Counted from the stretch's first letter, positions 1-8,083 are shown. The stretch: DNA of 64,000 nucleotides from Piscinibacter gummiphilus (GCF_002116905.1 NZ_CP015118.1:1798001-1862000), one strand, 5' to 3'. The notes: generated from the sequence alone by a model not told the origin. A program made the numbers and translations.

Positions 1-1
1 C

Positions 2-103
2 GAACTGGACCTCGGGGACGAGGGGCGGTTCTATCCGTCGGATGCGGCGCTCGAGCGGTGGCTCGAGGGCAGCCACGGAAAGTCCACCGTCGTCTACGAC
101 TGA
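2..103 (+). CDS. C-terminal fragment of an unidentified protein
   Basis: Only the last 33 codons lie in the window, open from the left edge to a TGA at 101-103. The tail is acidic and mixed (it ends SHGKSTVVYD) and carries no motif I recognise, so I assign no function. The frame is supported only by being uninterrupted and by high-GC codon use, so the call is tentative. It reads in the same direction as the secreted protein that starts 140 bases downstream. Confidence 0.45.
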   Translation, partial: ELDLGDEGRFYPSDAALERWLEGSHGKSTVVYD

Positions 104-114
104 ACTGGCCGCAC

Positions 115-149
115 GTGCACAGTGCACACGTCGGCTGACGACTGTGCAC
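115..149. other. Cluster of three GTGCAC palindromes
   Basis: The palindromic hexamer GTGCAC occurs at 115-120, 122-127 and 144-149, between the stop of the partial first gene and the ribosome binding site of the next. The outer copies could pair into an imperfect hairpin, or the array could be a protein-binding site. There is no T-tract, so it is not a clear terminator. Function unknown. Confidence 0.3.
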
Positions 150-242
150 ATTGTGAAAGTGATTGAAAGCACGTCATCGCCCCCCGAACTCTTGCCGTTG
201 TGGAGGTGTCGTACCTGACATGAAGTTGAAGGAGAAAACCGA

Positions 243-728
243 ATGATGAAGAAGATCCTGATGGCCGCCGGCCTGGCCGCGGTCAGCCTGCACAGCATGG
301 CGAGTCCCAACGTGGGTGTGTCCGTGAGCGTCGGCCAGCCGGGCTTCTACGGCCGCATCGACATCGGCAACGCGCCGCCCGCCGCGGTGATCTACCCGCA
401 GCCCGTGATCATCCAGCAGCCGCCGGTCATCGTCGCGCACCGCCCGCCGATCTACCTGCGCGTGCCGCCGGGCCACCAGAAGAACTGGCGCAAGTACTGC
501 GGCCGCTACGAGGCCTGCGGCCAGCCGGTGTACTTCGTGCGCGACGACTGGTACCGCGACCACTACCGCCGCCCTGCGCCGCCGCCGCGCGTGGTCTACC
601 GGGAGGATCGCCGCGACTGGCGCGACGATCGCCACGATGACCGGCACGACCGCCATGATCGGCATGACCACCGCGACGACCGTGGCCATCACGGCAACGG
701 TCATGGCAAGGGCCACGGCCGCGACTGA
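243..728 (+). CDS. Exported hypothetical protein with His/Asp/Arg-rich tail
   Basis: 161 residues. A good ribosome binding site (AAGGAGA at about 228-234) precedes the ATG. The N-terminus is a classical signal peptide (MMKKILMAAGLAAVS, cleavage near SMAS), so the protein is probably periplasmic. The mature part has a Pro/Val/Ile-rich stretch, then an aromatic region with two cysteines (YCGRYEACGQPVYF, probably a disulfide). The last 50 residues or so are very rich in Asp, Arg and His (repeated DDRHD units), which could bind metal or be disordered. Similar small secreted proteins with a conserved YCG...C...PVYFV core are common in Burkholderiales but are uncharacterised; that is recall of the family style, not a search. 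It is followed by a strong terminator and looks monocistronic. Confidence 0.8.
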   Translation: MMKKILMAAGLAAVSLHSMASPNVGVSVSVGQPGFYGRIDIGNAPPAAVIYPQPVIIQQPPVIVAHRPPIYLRVPPGHQKNWRKYCGRYEACGQPVYFVRDDWYRDHYRRPAPPPRVVYREDRRDWRDDRHDDRHDRHDRHDHRDDRGHHGNGHGKGHGRD

Positions 729-751
729 TCGCATCGCACGTTCCCATGCAA

Positions 752-775
752 AAGGGCGGCCTTCGGGCCGCCCTT
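752..775 (+). terminator. Hairpin terminator
   Basis: A perfect 10-bp stem (AAGGGCGGCC / GGCCGCCCTT) around a TTCG tetraloop lies 24 bases after the stop of the secreted protein. The stem ends in TT followed by GTCGTT, so the T-tract is short. Because it sits between two converging genes (243-728 and 796-1554) it may serve both strands. Confidence 0.75.
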
Positions 776-795
776 GTCGTTGGTGCGCCGCGCCC

Positions 796-1554
796 TCAGG
801 CCGGCGATGCCGAGCGTGCCCGGCGCGGGCGTTTCGCCTCGCCCGCCGTGTCGCCCCCCACCGCACCGAGCTCCTGCTCGAGCACCTTGCGCGACACGGC
901 CCAGCCGCTGCGGTGGTGTTGGCGCAGGATCTCGCGCAGCATCGGGCCCGCGCGCTTGCGCAGTGCGTCGAGGATGTGCTCGTGCTCGCGCACGGCTTCC
1001 TGCCAGCGCTCGTTCTTGCGGTTGCCCGCGTAGCGGTAGCGCCGGATGCGCGCGCACTCGGCCGCGTAGATGCGTGACAGCACCGGGTTGCGCGCCGCGT
1101 CCACCACGCGCTGGTGGATGGCCTGGTTCAGCACGAAGTAGGTCATCAGCTCGCCGTCGTGGTGGGCCTGCACCATGTCCTTGTGGAGCTTCTCCACCTC
1201 GGCGACCTCGGCGTCGGTGATGAACTCGCACGCGGGTTCGGCGGCCATGGTCTCCAGGCCGATCAGCACCTCGATGGAGGCGGCCACGTCCGTCACCGAC
1301 AGCGCGGTGACCACCGCCCCGCGGTTCGGCTCGATGGTCACGAGCCCCTCGGCTTCCAGGATCTTGAAGGCCTCCCGCAGCGGCGTGCGCGAGATGCCCT
1401 CGAGCTGTTCGCTCATCAGCCGCTCGGAAATGCGCTGCCCCGGCGTCAGGGCGCCGGAGACGATCAGTTCGCGCACGCGGCGCGCGGCGAGCAGGGTGCG
1501 TTTGCCACGGTCCTGGCCGTTGGAGTTCATGGGGGCATCGGTCACGGATTGCAT
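796..1554 (-). CDS. GntR-family (FCD subfamily) transcriptional regulator
   Basis: 252 residues. An N-terminal winged helix-turn-helix (about residues 20-85, with SRTPLREAFKILEAEGLV) is followed by an all-helical FCD ligand-binding domain (about 95-225). The FCD metal/acid-binding histidines are plausible in NQAIHQRVV and REHEHIL. FCD regulators usually repress divergent catabolic genes and are released by a pathway acid. This gene diverges from the acid-sugar operon at 1662-8083, and near-palindromic TTGCATKCAA boxes lie between the two, one overlapping its own start codon, so autorepression is likely. An in-frame ATG at 1530 would remove eight residues; neither start has a good ribosome binding site. 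The C-terminal tail is Arg/Ala-rich. Confidence 0.88.
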   Translation of the reverse strand: MQSVTDAPMNSNGQDRGKRTLLAARRVRELIVSGALTPGQRISERLMSEQLEGISRTPLREAFKILEAEGLVTIEPNRGAVVTALSVTDVAASIEVLIGLETMAAEPACEFITDAEVAEVEKLHKDMVQAHHDGELMTYFVLNQAIHQRVVDAARNPVLSRIYAAECARIRRYRYAGNRKNERWQEAVREHEHILDALRKRAGPMLREILRQHHRSGWAVSRKVLEQELGAVGGDTAGEAKRPRRARSASPA

Positions 1555-1622
1555 TCAAAGCGAAGGATACACGGTCCCGGGTTAGGGGTTCTACGGAGTT
1601 GGATGGTGTGGATTGCATGCAA
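1549..1622. promoter_or_regulatory. Probable operators for the divergent FCD/GntR regulator
   Basis: The perfect palindrome TTGCATGCAA is at 1613-1622 and a one-mismatch copy TTGCATTCAA is at 1549-1558, both between the regulator and the acid-sugar operon. A further TTGCATTCAA is inside the first catabolic gene at 1824-1833. The 1549 copy overlaps the regulator's start codon. The spacing and symmetry suit a dimeric GntR protein; assignment to this regulator is inference. Confidence 0.55.
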
Positions 1623-1661
1623 AATCGCGCCAACCCCTTCCCCGATCTTCATTCCCCCGCC

Positions 1662-3050
1662 ATGAATCACCTGACCTATTTCGCGTCCGCCACTCGCCCC
1701 GCCGAGACCTGTGTCGTGGGCAGCGGCGGGTTCGGCCGCAGTTTCCTGGCCCAGGCGCGGCGCATTCCGCTGGTCAACGCACGGGTCGCGGTGGACCGTG
1801 AAGCCGCCATCGCGGTGGCCGCATTGCATTCAATCGGCATTCCGGCGGAGCAGATCGCCGTCTGCACGACCCGCACCGAAGCCGTGGCCGCCTGGGACCG
1901 CGGCCAGTACATCGCCGCCGCCGACGTCGCCCTCCTCACCGACCTCCCGCTCGACCTGCTGATCGAGGCCACGGGCCATCCCGAAGCGGGTGCCCGCCAC
2001 GCGCGCCTCGCGATCGAGGCCGGCTGGCACGTGGCGCTGGCGTCCAAGGAAGTCGACAGTGTCATCGGCCCCGAACTCGCCCGCCAGGCCCAGGCCCGCG
2101 GCAAGGTGGTCACGCCGGTCGACGGCGACCAGCCATCGCTGCTGATCGGCCTGATCACGTGGGCGCAGACGCTGGGCCTCGAGATCGTCGCTGCCGGCAA
2201 GTCGAGCGAATACGACTTCGTGTTCGACGCCGCCGCCGAGTCGATCGACAGCAACGGCCGCACGGCGGCGGTGCCCGGCTTCGGCGCGTTGTGGGACCTG
2301 GCCGATGGCCACGTGCCCTCGCTCGCCGCCGCCCGGTCCACGGCATGCGCGGCGCTGCCGCAGCGCGCGGTGCCCGACCTGTGCGAACTGCAGGTCGTCG
2401 CCAACAGCACGGGCCTCGCGCCCGACACCCCGGCGCTGCACGCTCCCATCGCCCGCATCACCGAAGTCCCGACGATGTTCGCGCCGGTGTCGGAAGGCGG
2501 CATCATGGAAAAGGCCGCGTCGCTCGACGTGTTCCACTGCCTGCGCGCGCCGGGCGAGGTGAGCCTCGCCGGGGGTGTGTTCGTGATCGTGCGGTGCGAT
2601 GATGCGGAGACGTGGGACCTGCTCCTGGGCAAGGGCCACGTGCTGAGCCGCGATGGCCGCCGCGCCATGATGTACATCCCTCGTCACCTGCTGGGCCTGG
2701 AAGCCGCCACGAGTGTGCTCGACGCGGTGGTGCACGCGCGCTCCACCGGCGCCCAGCAGCCGCGCCCGACCCTCGACCTCGTCGTGCGCGCCACGCGGAA
2801 CCTGCTGGCCGGCAGCGTGCTCGAAATGGGGGGGCACCACCACAGCATCGACGGCACGGCCGCCGAACTGGTGCCCGCCGCGCCGCTCGGCGCCGGCGTG
2901 CCGGTGCCGTTCTACCTCGCCGCGAACCGGCGCCTCGTGCGCGACGTGGCCGCGGGCCAGGCCATCTGCTTCGACGACATCGAGGTCGAGGCCCACTCCG
3001 AACTCCTCGCGCTGCGCCGCCAGCAGGACGCCGCCTTCTTCCCCGGGTGA
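1662..3050 (+). CDS. Homoserine-dehydrogenase-like NAD(P) oxidoreductase with C-terminal SAF domain
   Basis: 462 residues from the ATG at 1662; in-frame ATGs at 1599 and 1617 would place the start on the operator palindrome, so I prefer 1662. The N-terminus is a Rossmann fold (CVVGSGGFG, about residues 17-25). A homoserine-dehydrogenase-like segment follows (EATGHPEAGARHA, ASKEVDSVIGPELA). The last 65 residues resemble a SAF domain, as in FlgA/sialic-acid synthase-like proteins. Such proteins are often annotated homoserine dehydrogenase or FlgA, but the context is not threonine synthesis or flagella. It is the first gene of an operon with a TTT transporter, a DUF1537 kinase and a class II aldolase, so it probably oxidises the transported sugar acid or a derivative. 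The substrate cannot be read from the sequence. Confidence 0.8.
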   Translation: MNHLTYFASATRPAETCVVGSGGFGRSFLAQARRIPLVNARVAVDREAAIAVAALHSIGIPAEQIAVCTTRTEAVAAWDRGQYIAAADVALLTDLPLDLLIEATGHPEAGARHARLAIEAGWHVALASKEVDSVIGPELARQAQARGKVVTPVDGDQPSLLIGLITWAQTLGLEIVAAGKSSEYDFVFDAAAESIDSNGRTAAVPGFGALWDLADGHVPSLAAARSTACAALPQRAVPDLCELQVVANSTGLAPDTPALHAPIARITEVPTMFAPVSEGGIMEKAASLDVFHCLRAPGEVSLAGGVFVIVRCDDAETWDLLLGKGHVLSRDGRRAMMYIPRHLLGLEAATSVLDAVVHARSTGAQQPRPTLDLVVRATRNLLAGSVLEMGGHHHSIDGTAAELVPAAPLGAGVPVPFYLAANRRLVRDVAAGQAICFDDIEVEAHSELLALRRQQDAAFFPG

Positions 3051-3117
3051 CGACGCACCCGCGCCTCGCTCTCCGACCCGGCCCCGGCCGGTCACTCTCC
3101 CTGGAACAGGAACCGAC

Positions 3118-4119
3118 ATGACCTTCTCCCGATTCGCCCCCTTCGCCGCCATCGCCCTGGCCGCGACCTCGCTGTCCGCCACCGCGGCGGGCTGGCAGCC
3201 GAACCGCCCGGTCGAGTTCATCGTCACGGCCGGCCCCGGCGGCGGCACCGACCAGTTCGCCCGCGTGATCCAGTCGGTGGTGCAGAAGTACAAGCTGATG
3301 CCGGTGTCGGTCATCGTCACGAACAAGAGCGGTGGCGCCGGCACCGAGGCGCTCGTCTACGCGAAGTCGGCCAAGGGCGATCCGAACAAGCTCGTGTTCT
3401 CGACGAACCTCGCCTACCTGATGCCGATGATCACGAAGGTGGGCTACAGCACCGACGACATCGTGCCGGTGGCCATCCTCGCGGCCGACGAGTTCCTGCT
3501 GTGGGCCAACGCCGACGCGCCGTACAAGAACGCGAAGGACCTGCTCGACGCGGCCCGTGCGAAGAACGGCACGTTCATGATGGGCGGCGCCCAGTCCCGC
3601 GACACCGACCACATCCTCACCCGCCAGATCGAGAAGGCCACTGGCGTGAAGCTCACGTACGTGCCGTTCAAGTCCGGTGGTGAAGTGGCGGTGCAGCTGT
3701 CCGGCGGCCACATCGGCGCCAACGTGAACAACCCGTCCGAGAACGTGTCGCACTGGCGCGCCGGCAAGGTGCGTCCGCTGTGCGTGTTCGCGAAGCAGCG
3801 CCTGCCCATCAAGGCCAAGGTCACCAGCGACATGGGCTTCGGCGACGTGCCCACCTGCAAGGAGCAGGGCATCGCCGTCGACGAGTTCCGCATGCCGCGC
3901 ACCGTGTGGACGGTGGCGGGCACCACGCCCGAGCAGGTCAAGTACTACGAGAACCTGATGGCCCAGGTGCGCTCGAAGCCCGAGTTCCGCGAGTGGCTCG
4001 AACGCGGCCTGCAGAGCGACCTGTACCTGACCGGCGCCCCGCTGCGTTCGTACATCGCCAACGACATGGCCAAGCACAAGGTGCAGTTCAGCGAAGACGG
4101 CTGGCTGCTGAAGGACTGA
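3118..4119 (+). CDS. tctC: Tripartite tricarboxylate transporter substrate-binding protein (TctC/Bug family)
   Basis: 333 residues starting at the ATG at 3118, after the purine-rich GGAACAGGA. A signal peptide (residues 1 to about 23, ending TAAG) is followed by a Bug-type fold: RPVEFIVTAGPGGGTDQFAR with the ligand-loop glycines, then GGAGTEAL and the second-lobe FKSGGEVAVQLSGGH. It is the periplasmic receptor that delivers a carboxylic acid to TctAB in the inner membrane. It lies 67 bases after the oxidoreductase gene and 14 bases before tctB. Bug proteins bind many organic acids; linkage to an acid-sugar kinase suggests a sugar acid rather than citrate. Confidence 0.92.
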   Translation: MTFSRFAPFAAIALAATSLSATAAGWQPNRPVEFIVTAGPGGGTDQFARVIQSVVQKYKLMPVSVIVTNKSGGAGTEALVYAKSAKGDPNKLVFSTNLAYLMPMITKVGYSTDDIVPVAILAADEFLLWANADAPYKNAKDLLDAARAKNGTFMMGGAQSRDTDHILTRQIEKATGVKLTYVPFKSGGEVAVQLSGGHIGANVNNPSENVSHWRAGKVRPLCVFAKQRLPIKAKVTSDMGFGDVPTCKEQGIAVDEFRMPRTVWTVAGTTPEQVKYYENLMAQVRSKPEFREWLERGLQSDLYLTGAPLRSYIANDMAKHKVQFSEDGWLLKD

Positions 4120-4133
4120 GCGAGTTCGTCGAG

Positions 4134-4607
4134 ATGTCGATCCAACGCCAACGCATGGAGGTCGCGGTCGCGGCCATCCTGGCCGCCTTCTCGGGCGCCG
4201 TGATCCTCGGCAGCCTGCAGCTGGCGCACGGGTGGGGGGCCACGGGCCCCGAGTCCGGCTACTTCCCGCTGCGCCTCGGCGCGCTGCTGATGATCGTCAG
4301 CGTGCTGCTGCTGGTGCAGGCCGTGCGCAAGCCGGTCGAGGGCGCGTTCGCCACCGGCGAGCAGCTGCGCCGCACGGCCTCGATGTTCGTGCCCACCGCG
4401 CTGCTGGTGGCCGCGATGCCCTTCACCGGCCTGTACGTGGCGGCGTGCGTGTACCTCGTCTACATGGCGCGCACGCACGGCGGCTTCCCGTGGTGGAAGT
4501 CCCTCCTGCTGGGCGTCGGCTCGACGGCCGTGTTCTTCGGCGTGTTTGAGCTGTGGTTCGGCGTGCCGCTCGTCAAGGGCCCGCTCGAGACGTGGCTCGG
4601 CTACTGA
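4134..4607 (+). CDS. tctB: Tripartite tricarboxylate transporter small membrane subunit TctB
   Basis: 157 residues. Four hydrophobic segments (about 10-32, 43-62, 84-110 with a short break, 121-140) fit the four-helix TctB subunit. The conserved GPESGYFPLR(L)G motif sits in the first periplasmic loop region. The start at 4134 was chosen because it lies 14 bases after tctC and the upstream part of the frame is inside tctC. It works with TctA in the inner membrane, driven by an ion gradient. Confidence 0.9.
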   Translation: MSIQRQRMEVAVAAILAAFSGAVILGSLQLAHGWGATGPESGYFPLRLGALLMIVSVLLLVQAVRKPVEGAFATGEQLRRTASMFVPTALLVAAMPFTGLYVAACVYLVYMARTHGGFPWWKSLLLGVGSTAVFFGVFELWFGVPLVKGPLETWLGY

Positions 4608-4619
4608 GGACCTGATCGC

Positions 4620-6125
4620 ATGCTCGAACAACTCCAACACCTGGCCGGCGGCTTCGAGACCGCCTTCAGCATCTATCACATCGCCTTGATGGTGGGCGGT
4701 GTGCTGCTCGGCATCCTCGTCGGCGTGCTGCCCGGCCTCGGCGCCCCGAACGGCGTCACGCTGCTGCTGCCGCTCACGTTCACGATGGACCCGGTCTCGG
4801 CCATCATCCTGCTGTCGTCGATGTACTGGGGCGCGCTCTTCGGCGGCTCCACCACGTCCATCCTCTTCAACATCCCCGGCGAACCCTCGTCGGTGGCCAC
4901 CACGTTCGACGGCCACCCGATGGCACGCCACGGCGACGCCGCGAAGGCCCTGGCCACCGCGTTCCTGTCGGCGGGCTTCGGCGCGCTGGCCGGGGTGATC
5001 GTCGTCACGCTGATCGCCAACACCATCGCCGACTTCGCGCTGAAGTTCAGCCCGCCCGAGTACTTCGCGGTGTACCTGCTGACCTTCTGCAGCTACGTGG
5101 GCATGAGCGGCGGCGCCGCGCTCAAGACGATGGCCTCGCTGCTGATCGGCCTGTCGCTCGCCACGGTGGGCATGGACACGGTCTCGGGCGAGATGCGCCT
5201 GACCGGTGGTGCCGATTCGCTCGTGGGCGGGGTCTCGTTCCTCGCCGCGGTGGTGGGCCTCTTCGGCATCGGCGAACTGCTGGTGACGGTGGAGGAGGGC
5301 CTGAAGTTCGACGGCCTGAAGGCGAAGATGAGCTGGCGCGTCGTGTGGCAGACCGCGAAGGAGATGCCGCGCCACGCCGTGACCCTCGTGCGCTCCACGC
5401 TGATCGGCTGCTGGATGGGCATCACGCCGGGCGGTCCCACCGCCGCGTCGTTCATGTCGTACGGCATCGCCAAGCGCTTCTCGAAGAAGCGCGCCAACTT
5501 CGGCAAGGGCGAACCGGAAGGGGTCGTGGCGCCGGAGGCGGCCGACCACTCGGCCGGCGTCTCCGCACTGCTGCCGATGCTCGCGCTCGGCGTGCCGGGC
5601 TCGGCCACGGCAGCCGTGATGATGGGCGGCCTGATGATCTGGGGCCTGCAGCCCGGCCCGATGCTGTTCATCGAACAGACCGACTTCGTCTGGGGCCTCA
5701 TCGCCTCGATGTACATGGCCAACGTGGTGGCGGTGGTGCTGGTGCTCGGCACGATCCCGCTGTTCGCCGCGATCCTGCGCGCGCCGTTCGCGATCATCGG
5801 TCCGCTGATCATCGTGGTGTGCCTGATCGGCGCGTACACCATCGGCGGCAAGATGTTCGACGTGTACCTCGCGCTCGGCTTCGGTGTCATCGGCTATGTG
5901 TTCAAGAAGCTCGACTATCCGATCGCGCCGCTGATCCTCGCGATGGTGCTCGGCGACAAGTCGGAAGACGCGTTCCGCCAGTCGATGCTGCTGTCCGAAG
6001 GGTCGCTCGGCGTGTTCTTCGGCAACGGCCTCGTCGGCACGATCACCGTGCTCGCCCTCGCGCTGCTGGCCTGGGGCACGTGCGGCGGCCTGTTCTCGCG
6101 GCGCCGCGCGGCGGTGCCGGTCTGA
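4620..6125 (+). CDS. tctA: Tripartite tricarboxylate transporter large membrane subunit TctA
   Basis: 501 residues, the usual length for TctA. About 10-12 transmembrane segments are visible. The family signatures are present: GVLPGLGAPNGVTLLLPLTF near residue 40, GSTTSILFNIPGEPSSVAT near 80, and the inverted-repeat partner GVPGSATAAVMMGG near 325. It is the translocating subunit of the transporter whose receptor and small subunit are encoded just upstream; only 12 bases separate it from tctB. The C-terminus ends with a short Arg-rich cytoplasmic tail. Confidence 0.93.
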   Translation: MLEQLQHLAGGFETAFSIYHIALMVGGVLLGILVGVLPGLGAPNGVTLLLPLTFTMDPVSAIILLSSMYWGALFGGSTTSILFNIPGEPSSVATTFDGHPMARHGDAAKALATAFLSAGFGALAGVIVVTLIANTIADFALKFSPPEYFAVYLLTFCSYVGMSGGAALKTMASLLIGLSLATVGMDTVSGEMRLTGGADSLVGGVSFLAAVVGLFGIGELLVTVEEGLKFDGLKAKMSWRVVWQTAKEMPRHAVTLVRSTLIGCWMGITPGGPTAASFMSYGIAKRFSKKRANFGKGEPEGVVAPEAADHSAGVSALLPMLALGVPGSATAAVMMGGLMIWGLQPGPMLFIEQTDFVWGLIASMYMANVVAVVLVLGTIPLFAAILRAPFAIIGPLIIVVCLIGAYTIGGKMFDVYLALGFGVIGYVFKKLDYPIAPLILAMVLGDKSEDAFRQSMLLSEGSLGVFFGNGLVGTITVLALALLAWGTCGGLFSRRRAAVPV

Positions 6126-6152
6126 TTTCCATTCACGAACCAGGGTAACGAC

Positions 6153-7400
6153 ATGATCCTCGGTGTCATCGCCGACGACTTCACCGGCGCCTCCGACATC
6201 GCCAGCATGCTGGTGCGCGCCGGGCTGCGCACCGTGCAGACCATCGGCCTGCCCGACGGCCCGGCGCCCGATGCGGACGCGGTGGTGGTCGCGCTGAAGA
6301 GCCGCACCGCGCCCGTCGCCGACGCGGTGCGCGAGTCGCTCGCCGCGCTCGCGTGGCTGCGGGCCGCCGGTGCGCAGCGCTTCTACTTCAAGTACTGCTC
6401 CACGTTCGACTCCACGGCCGAAGGCAACATCGGCCCGGTGACCGACGCGCTGATGACGGCGCTGGGCACCGACATCACGGTGATGTGCCCGGCACTCCCC
6501 GAGAACGGCCGGACGGTCTACGCGGGTCACCTGTTCGTCGGCGACACGCTGCTGTCGGAGTCGGGCATGCGGCACCACCCACTCACGCCGATGACCGACG
6601 CCAACCTGCTGCGTGTGCTGCAGCCGCAGGTGCCGGCGGGCCAGGGCATCGGCCTCGTGCGGCACGGCACGGTCGCGAAGGGCGCCGACGCGGTGCGCCG
6701 CGAACTCGACACGTTGCGCGCCCGGGGCGTGCGCTACGCCGTGACCGACGCGGTGGACAACGCCGACCTGAAGGTGCTGGCCGAAGCCACGTCGGACCTG
6801 CCGCTGGTGACCGGCGGCTCCGGCCTCGCGCTGGGCCTGCGGGCCGAGGCCCCGCGCACCGATGCCACCTCGCTGCCCCCGGTCGGTGGCCACGCCGCCG
6901 TGCTGTCGGGATCGTGTTCGGTCGCCACCAACGCGCAGGTCAACGACTGGATCGCGTCGGGCCGCCCGGCGTATCGGATCGATGCGATGCAGTTCGGTGC
7001 GGACGGGGCCCCGGACCCGGCCGAGGCCGCGCTCGCGTGGGCCGCGCCGCGGCTCGCGGGCGGACCCGTGCTGATCTATGCGACGTCGACGCCGGACGAG
7101 GTGCGTGCGGTGCAGGCGCACTTCGGCGTCGAGCAGGCCGGCGTGCTGGTGGAGGACTGCCTCGCGCGCGTGGCCTGCGGCCTCGTCGACCTCGGCGTGC
7201 GCCGGCTCGTCACCGCGGGCGGCGAGACCTCGGGCGCGGTCGTCAACGCACTCGACGTGAACCAGCTGCGCATCGGCCCGACCATCGACCCGGGCGTGCC
7301 CTGGACCCACGCCGAGCAGCGTGGGTTGCTGCTCGCGATGAAGTCCGGCAACTTCGGCACGGTGGACTTCTTCGCGAAGGCGCTGGGGCAGGTGGCCTGA
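6153..7400 (+). CDS. Four-carbon acid sugar kinase family protein (DUF1537)
   Basis: 415 residues. The N-terminal substrate domain begins GVIADDFTGASDIA, the hallmark of DUF1537. The C-terminal nucleotide domain carries VLSGSCSVATNAQV and VTAGGETSGAVVNAL, with an IDPGVPWT end. Characterised members (OtnK, DtnK, LtnK) phosphorylate 2-oxo- or four-carbon sugar acids such as 2-oxo-tetronates or D-threonate, using ATP. Placed between the TTT transporter and an OtnC-like aldolase, it should phosphorylate the oxidised acid before C-C cleavage. A better symbol is not justified because the dehydrogenase partner belongs to a different family from LtnD. Its TGA stop overlaps the next ATG by one base, implying translational coupling. 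Confidence 0.9.
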   Translation: MILGVIADDFTGASDIASMLVRAGLRTVQTIGLPDGPAPDADAVVVALKSRTAPVADAVRESLAALAWLRAAGAQRFYFKYCSTFDSTAEGNIGPVTDALMTALGTDITVMCPALPENGRTVYAGHLFVGDTLLSESGMRHHPLTPMTDANLLRVLQPQVPAGQGIGLVRHGTVAKGADAVRRELDTLRARGVRYAVTDAVDNADLKVLAEATSDLPLVTGGSGLALGLRAEAPRTDATSLPPVGGHAAVLSGSCSVATNAQVNDWIASGRPAYRIDAMQFGADGAPDPAEAALAWAAPRLAGGPVLIYATSTPDEVRAVQAHFGVEQAGVLVEDCLARVACGLVDLGVRRLVTAGGETSGAVVNALDVNQLRIGPTIDPGVPWTHAEQRGLLLAMKSGNFGTVDFFAKALGQVA

Positions 7401-8083
7401 TGGACACGCGCCAGCTCGCCCTGCGCGAAGAGATCTGCCGCGTGGGCCGCTCGCTCTTCGAGCGCGGCTACGTGCACGCCACCGCGGGCAACATCAGCGT
7501 GCGGCTGGACGACGGCGCGGGCGGCGGTCACCTGATCACGCCCACCGACGCCTGCCTGGGCGCGCTCGACCCGGCGCGGCTCGCGTGGGTCGACGCCGAC
7601 GGCGTGCAGCGCTCGGGCGACCGCGCGAGCAAGACGCTCGCACTGCACCGGTCCATCTACGCGGCCGACCCGGCCGCGCGGTGCGTGATCCACACGCACT
7701 CGACCCACCTCGTCGCCACCACGCTCACCGGCGCCTGGCGGCCCGACTGCCTGCTGCCGCCGATCACCCCGTACTTCGTGATGAAGGTGGGGCGGGTGCC
7801 GCTGGTGCCGTACCACCGGCCGGGCGATCCCGAGGTGGCTCGGCTCGTCGCCGGGCTGATCACGTCGGCGCGAGCGTCGTCGGCGCCGATTCGCGCGGTG
7901 ATGCTCGACCGCCTCGGCCCCAACGTGTGGCACGACTCGCCGGCGTCGGCGATGGCGGTGCTGGAGGAACTGGAGGAGACGGCGCGGTTGTGGCTGCTGT
8001 CCGGTCGCGTGGCCACGCCGCTCGACGAGGCCCGGATCGACGAACTGCGCCGCGTGTTCGGCGCCGCGTGGCCGGCGGCTTGA
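7400..8083 (+). CDS. Class II aldolase/adducin family protein, OtnC-like, with altered active site
   Basis: 227 residues starting at the ATG overlapping the kinase stop. The family fold is clear: HATAGNISVRL near residue 26, TPTDACLG near 47, the zinc motif VIHTHSTH (His98, His100) and TPYFVMKVGRVPLVPYHRPGD. OtnC enzymes decarboxylate 3-oxo-tetronate 4-phosphate to dihydroxyacetone phosphate. Two sites look wrong. The catalytic Glu expected in SKE...H is Thr (SKTLALH, residues 77-83). The NHG segment that normally supplies the third zinc histidine reads DRLG (about residue 175), so that His is Leu. It may be a divergent decarboxylase or a catalytically altered partner. It ends four bases before the convergent regulator gene. 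Confidence 0.85.
   Translation: MDTRQLALREEICRVGRSLFERGYVHATAGNISVRLDDGAGGGHLITPTDACLGALDPARLAWVDADGVQRSGDRASKTLALHRSIYAADPAARCVIHTHSTHLVATTLTGAWRPDCLLPPITPYFVMKVGRVPLVPYHRPGDPEVARLVAGLITSARASSAPIRAVMLDRLGPNVWHDSPASAMAVLEELEETARLWLLSGRVATPLDEARIDELRRVFGAAWPAA

Noticed and set aside
174..866. Minus-strand open frame opposite the secreted protein
   Set aside because: It is antisense to a gene with a clear ribosome binding site and signal peptide, and crosses that gene's terminator.
3945..7310. A 1121-codon open frame on the minus strand opposite tctC, tctB, tctA and the kinase
   Set aside because: It mirrors the reading frames of four recognisable genes, and its His/Arg/Glu-rich low-complexity translation has no domain.
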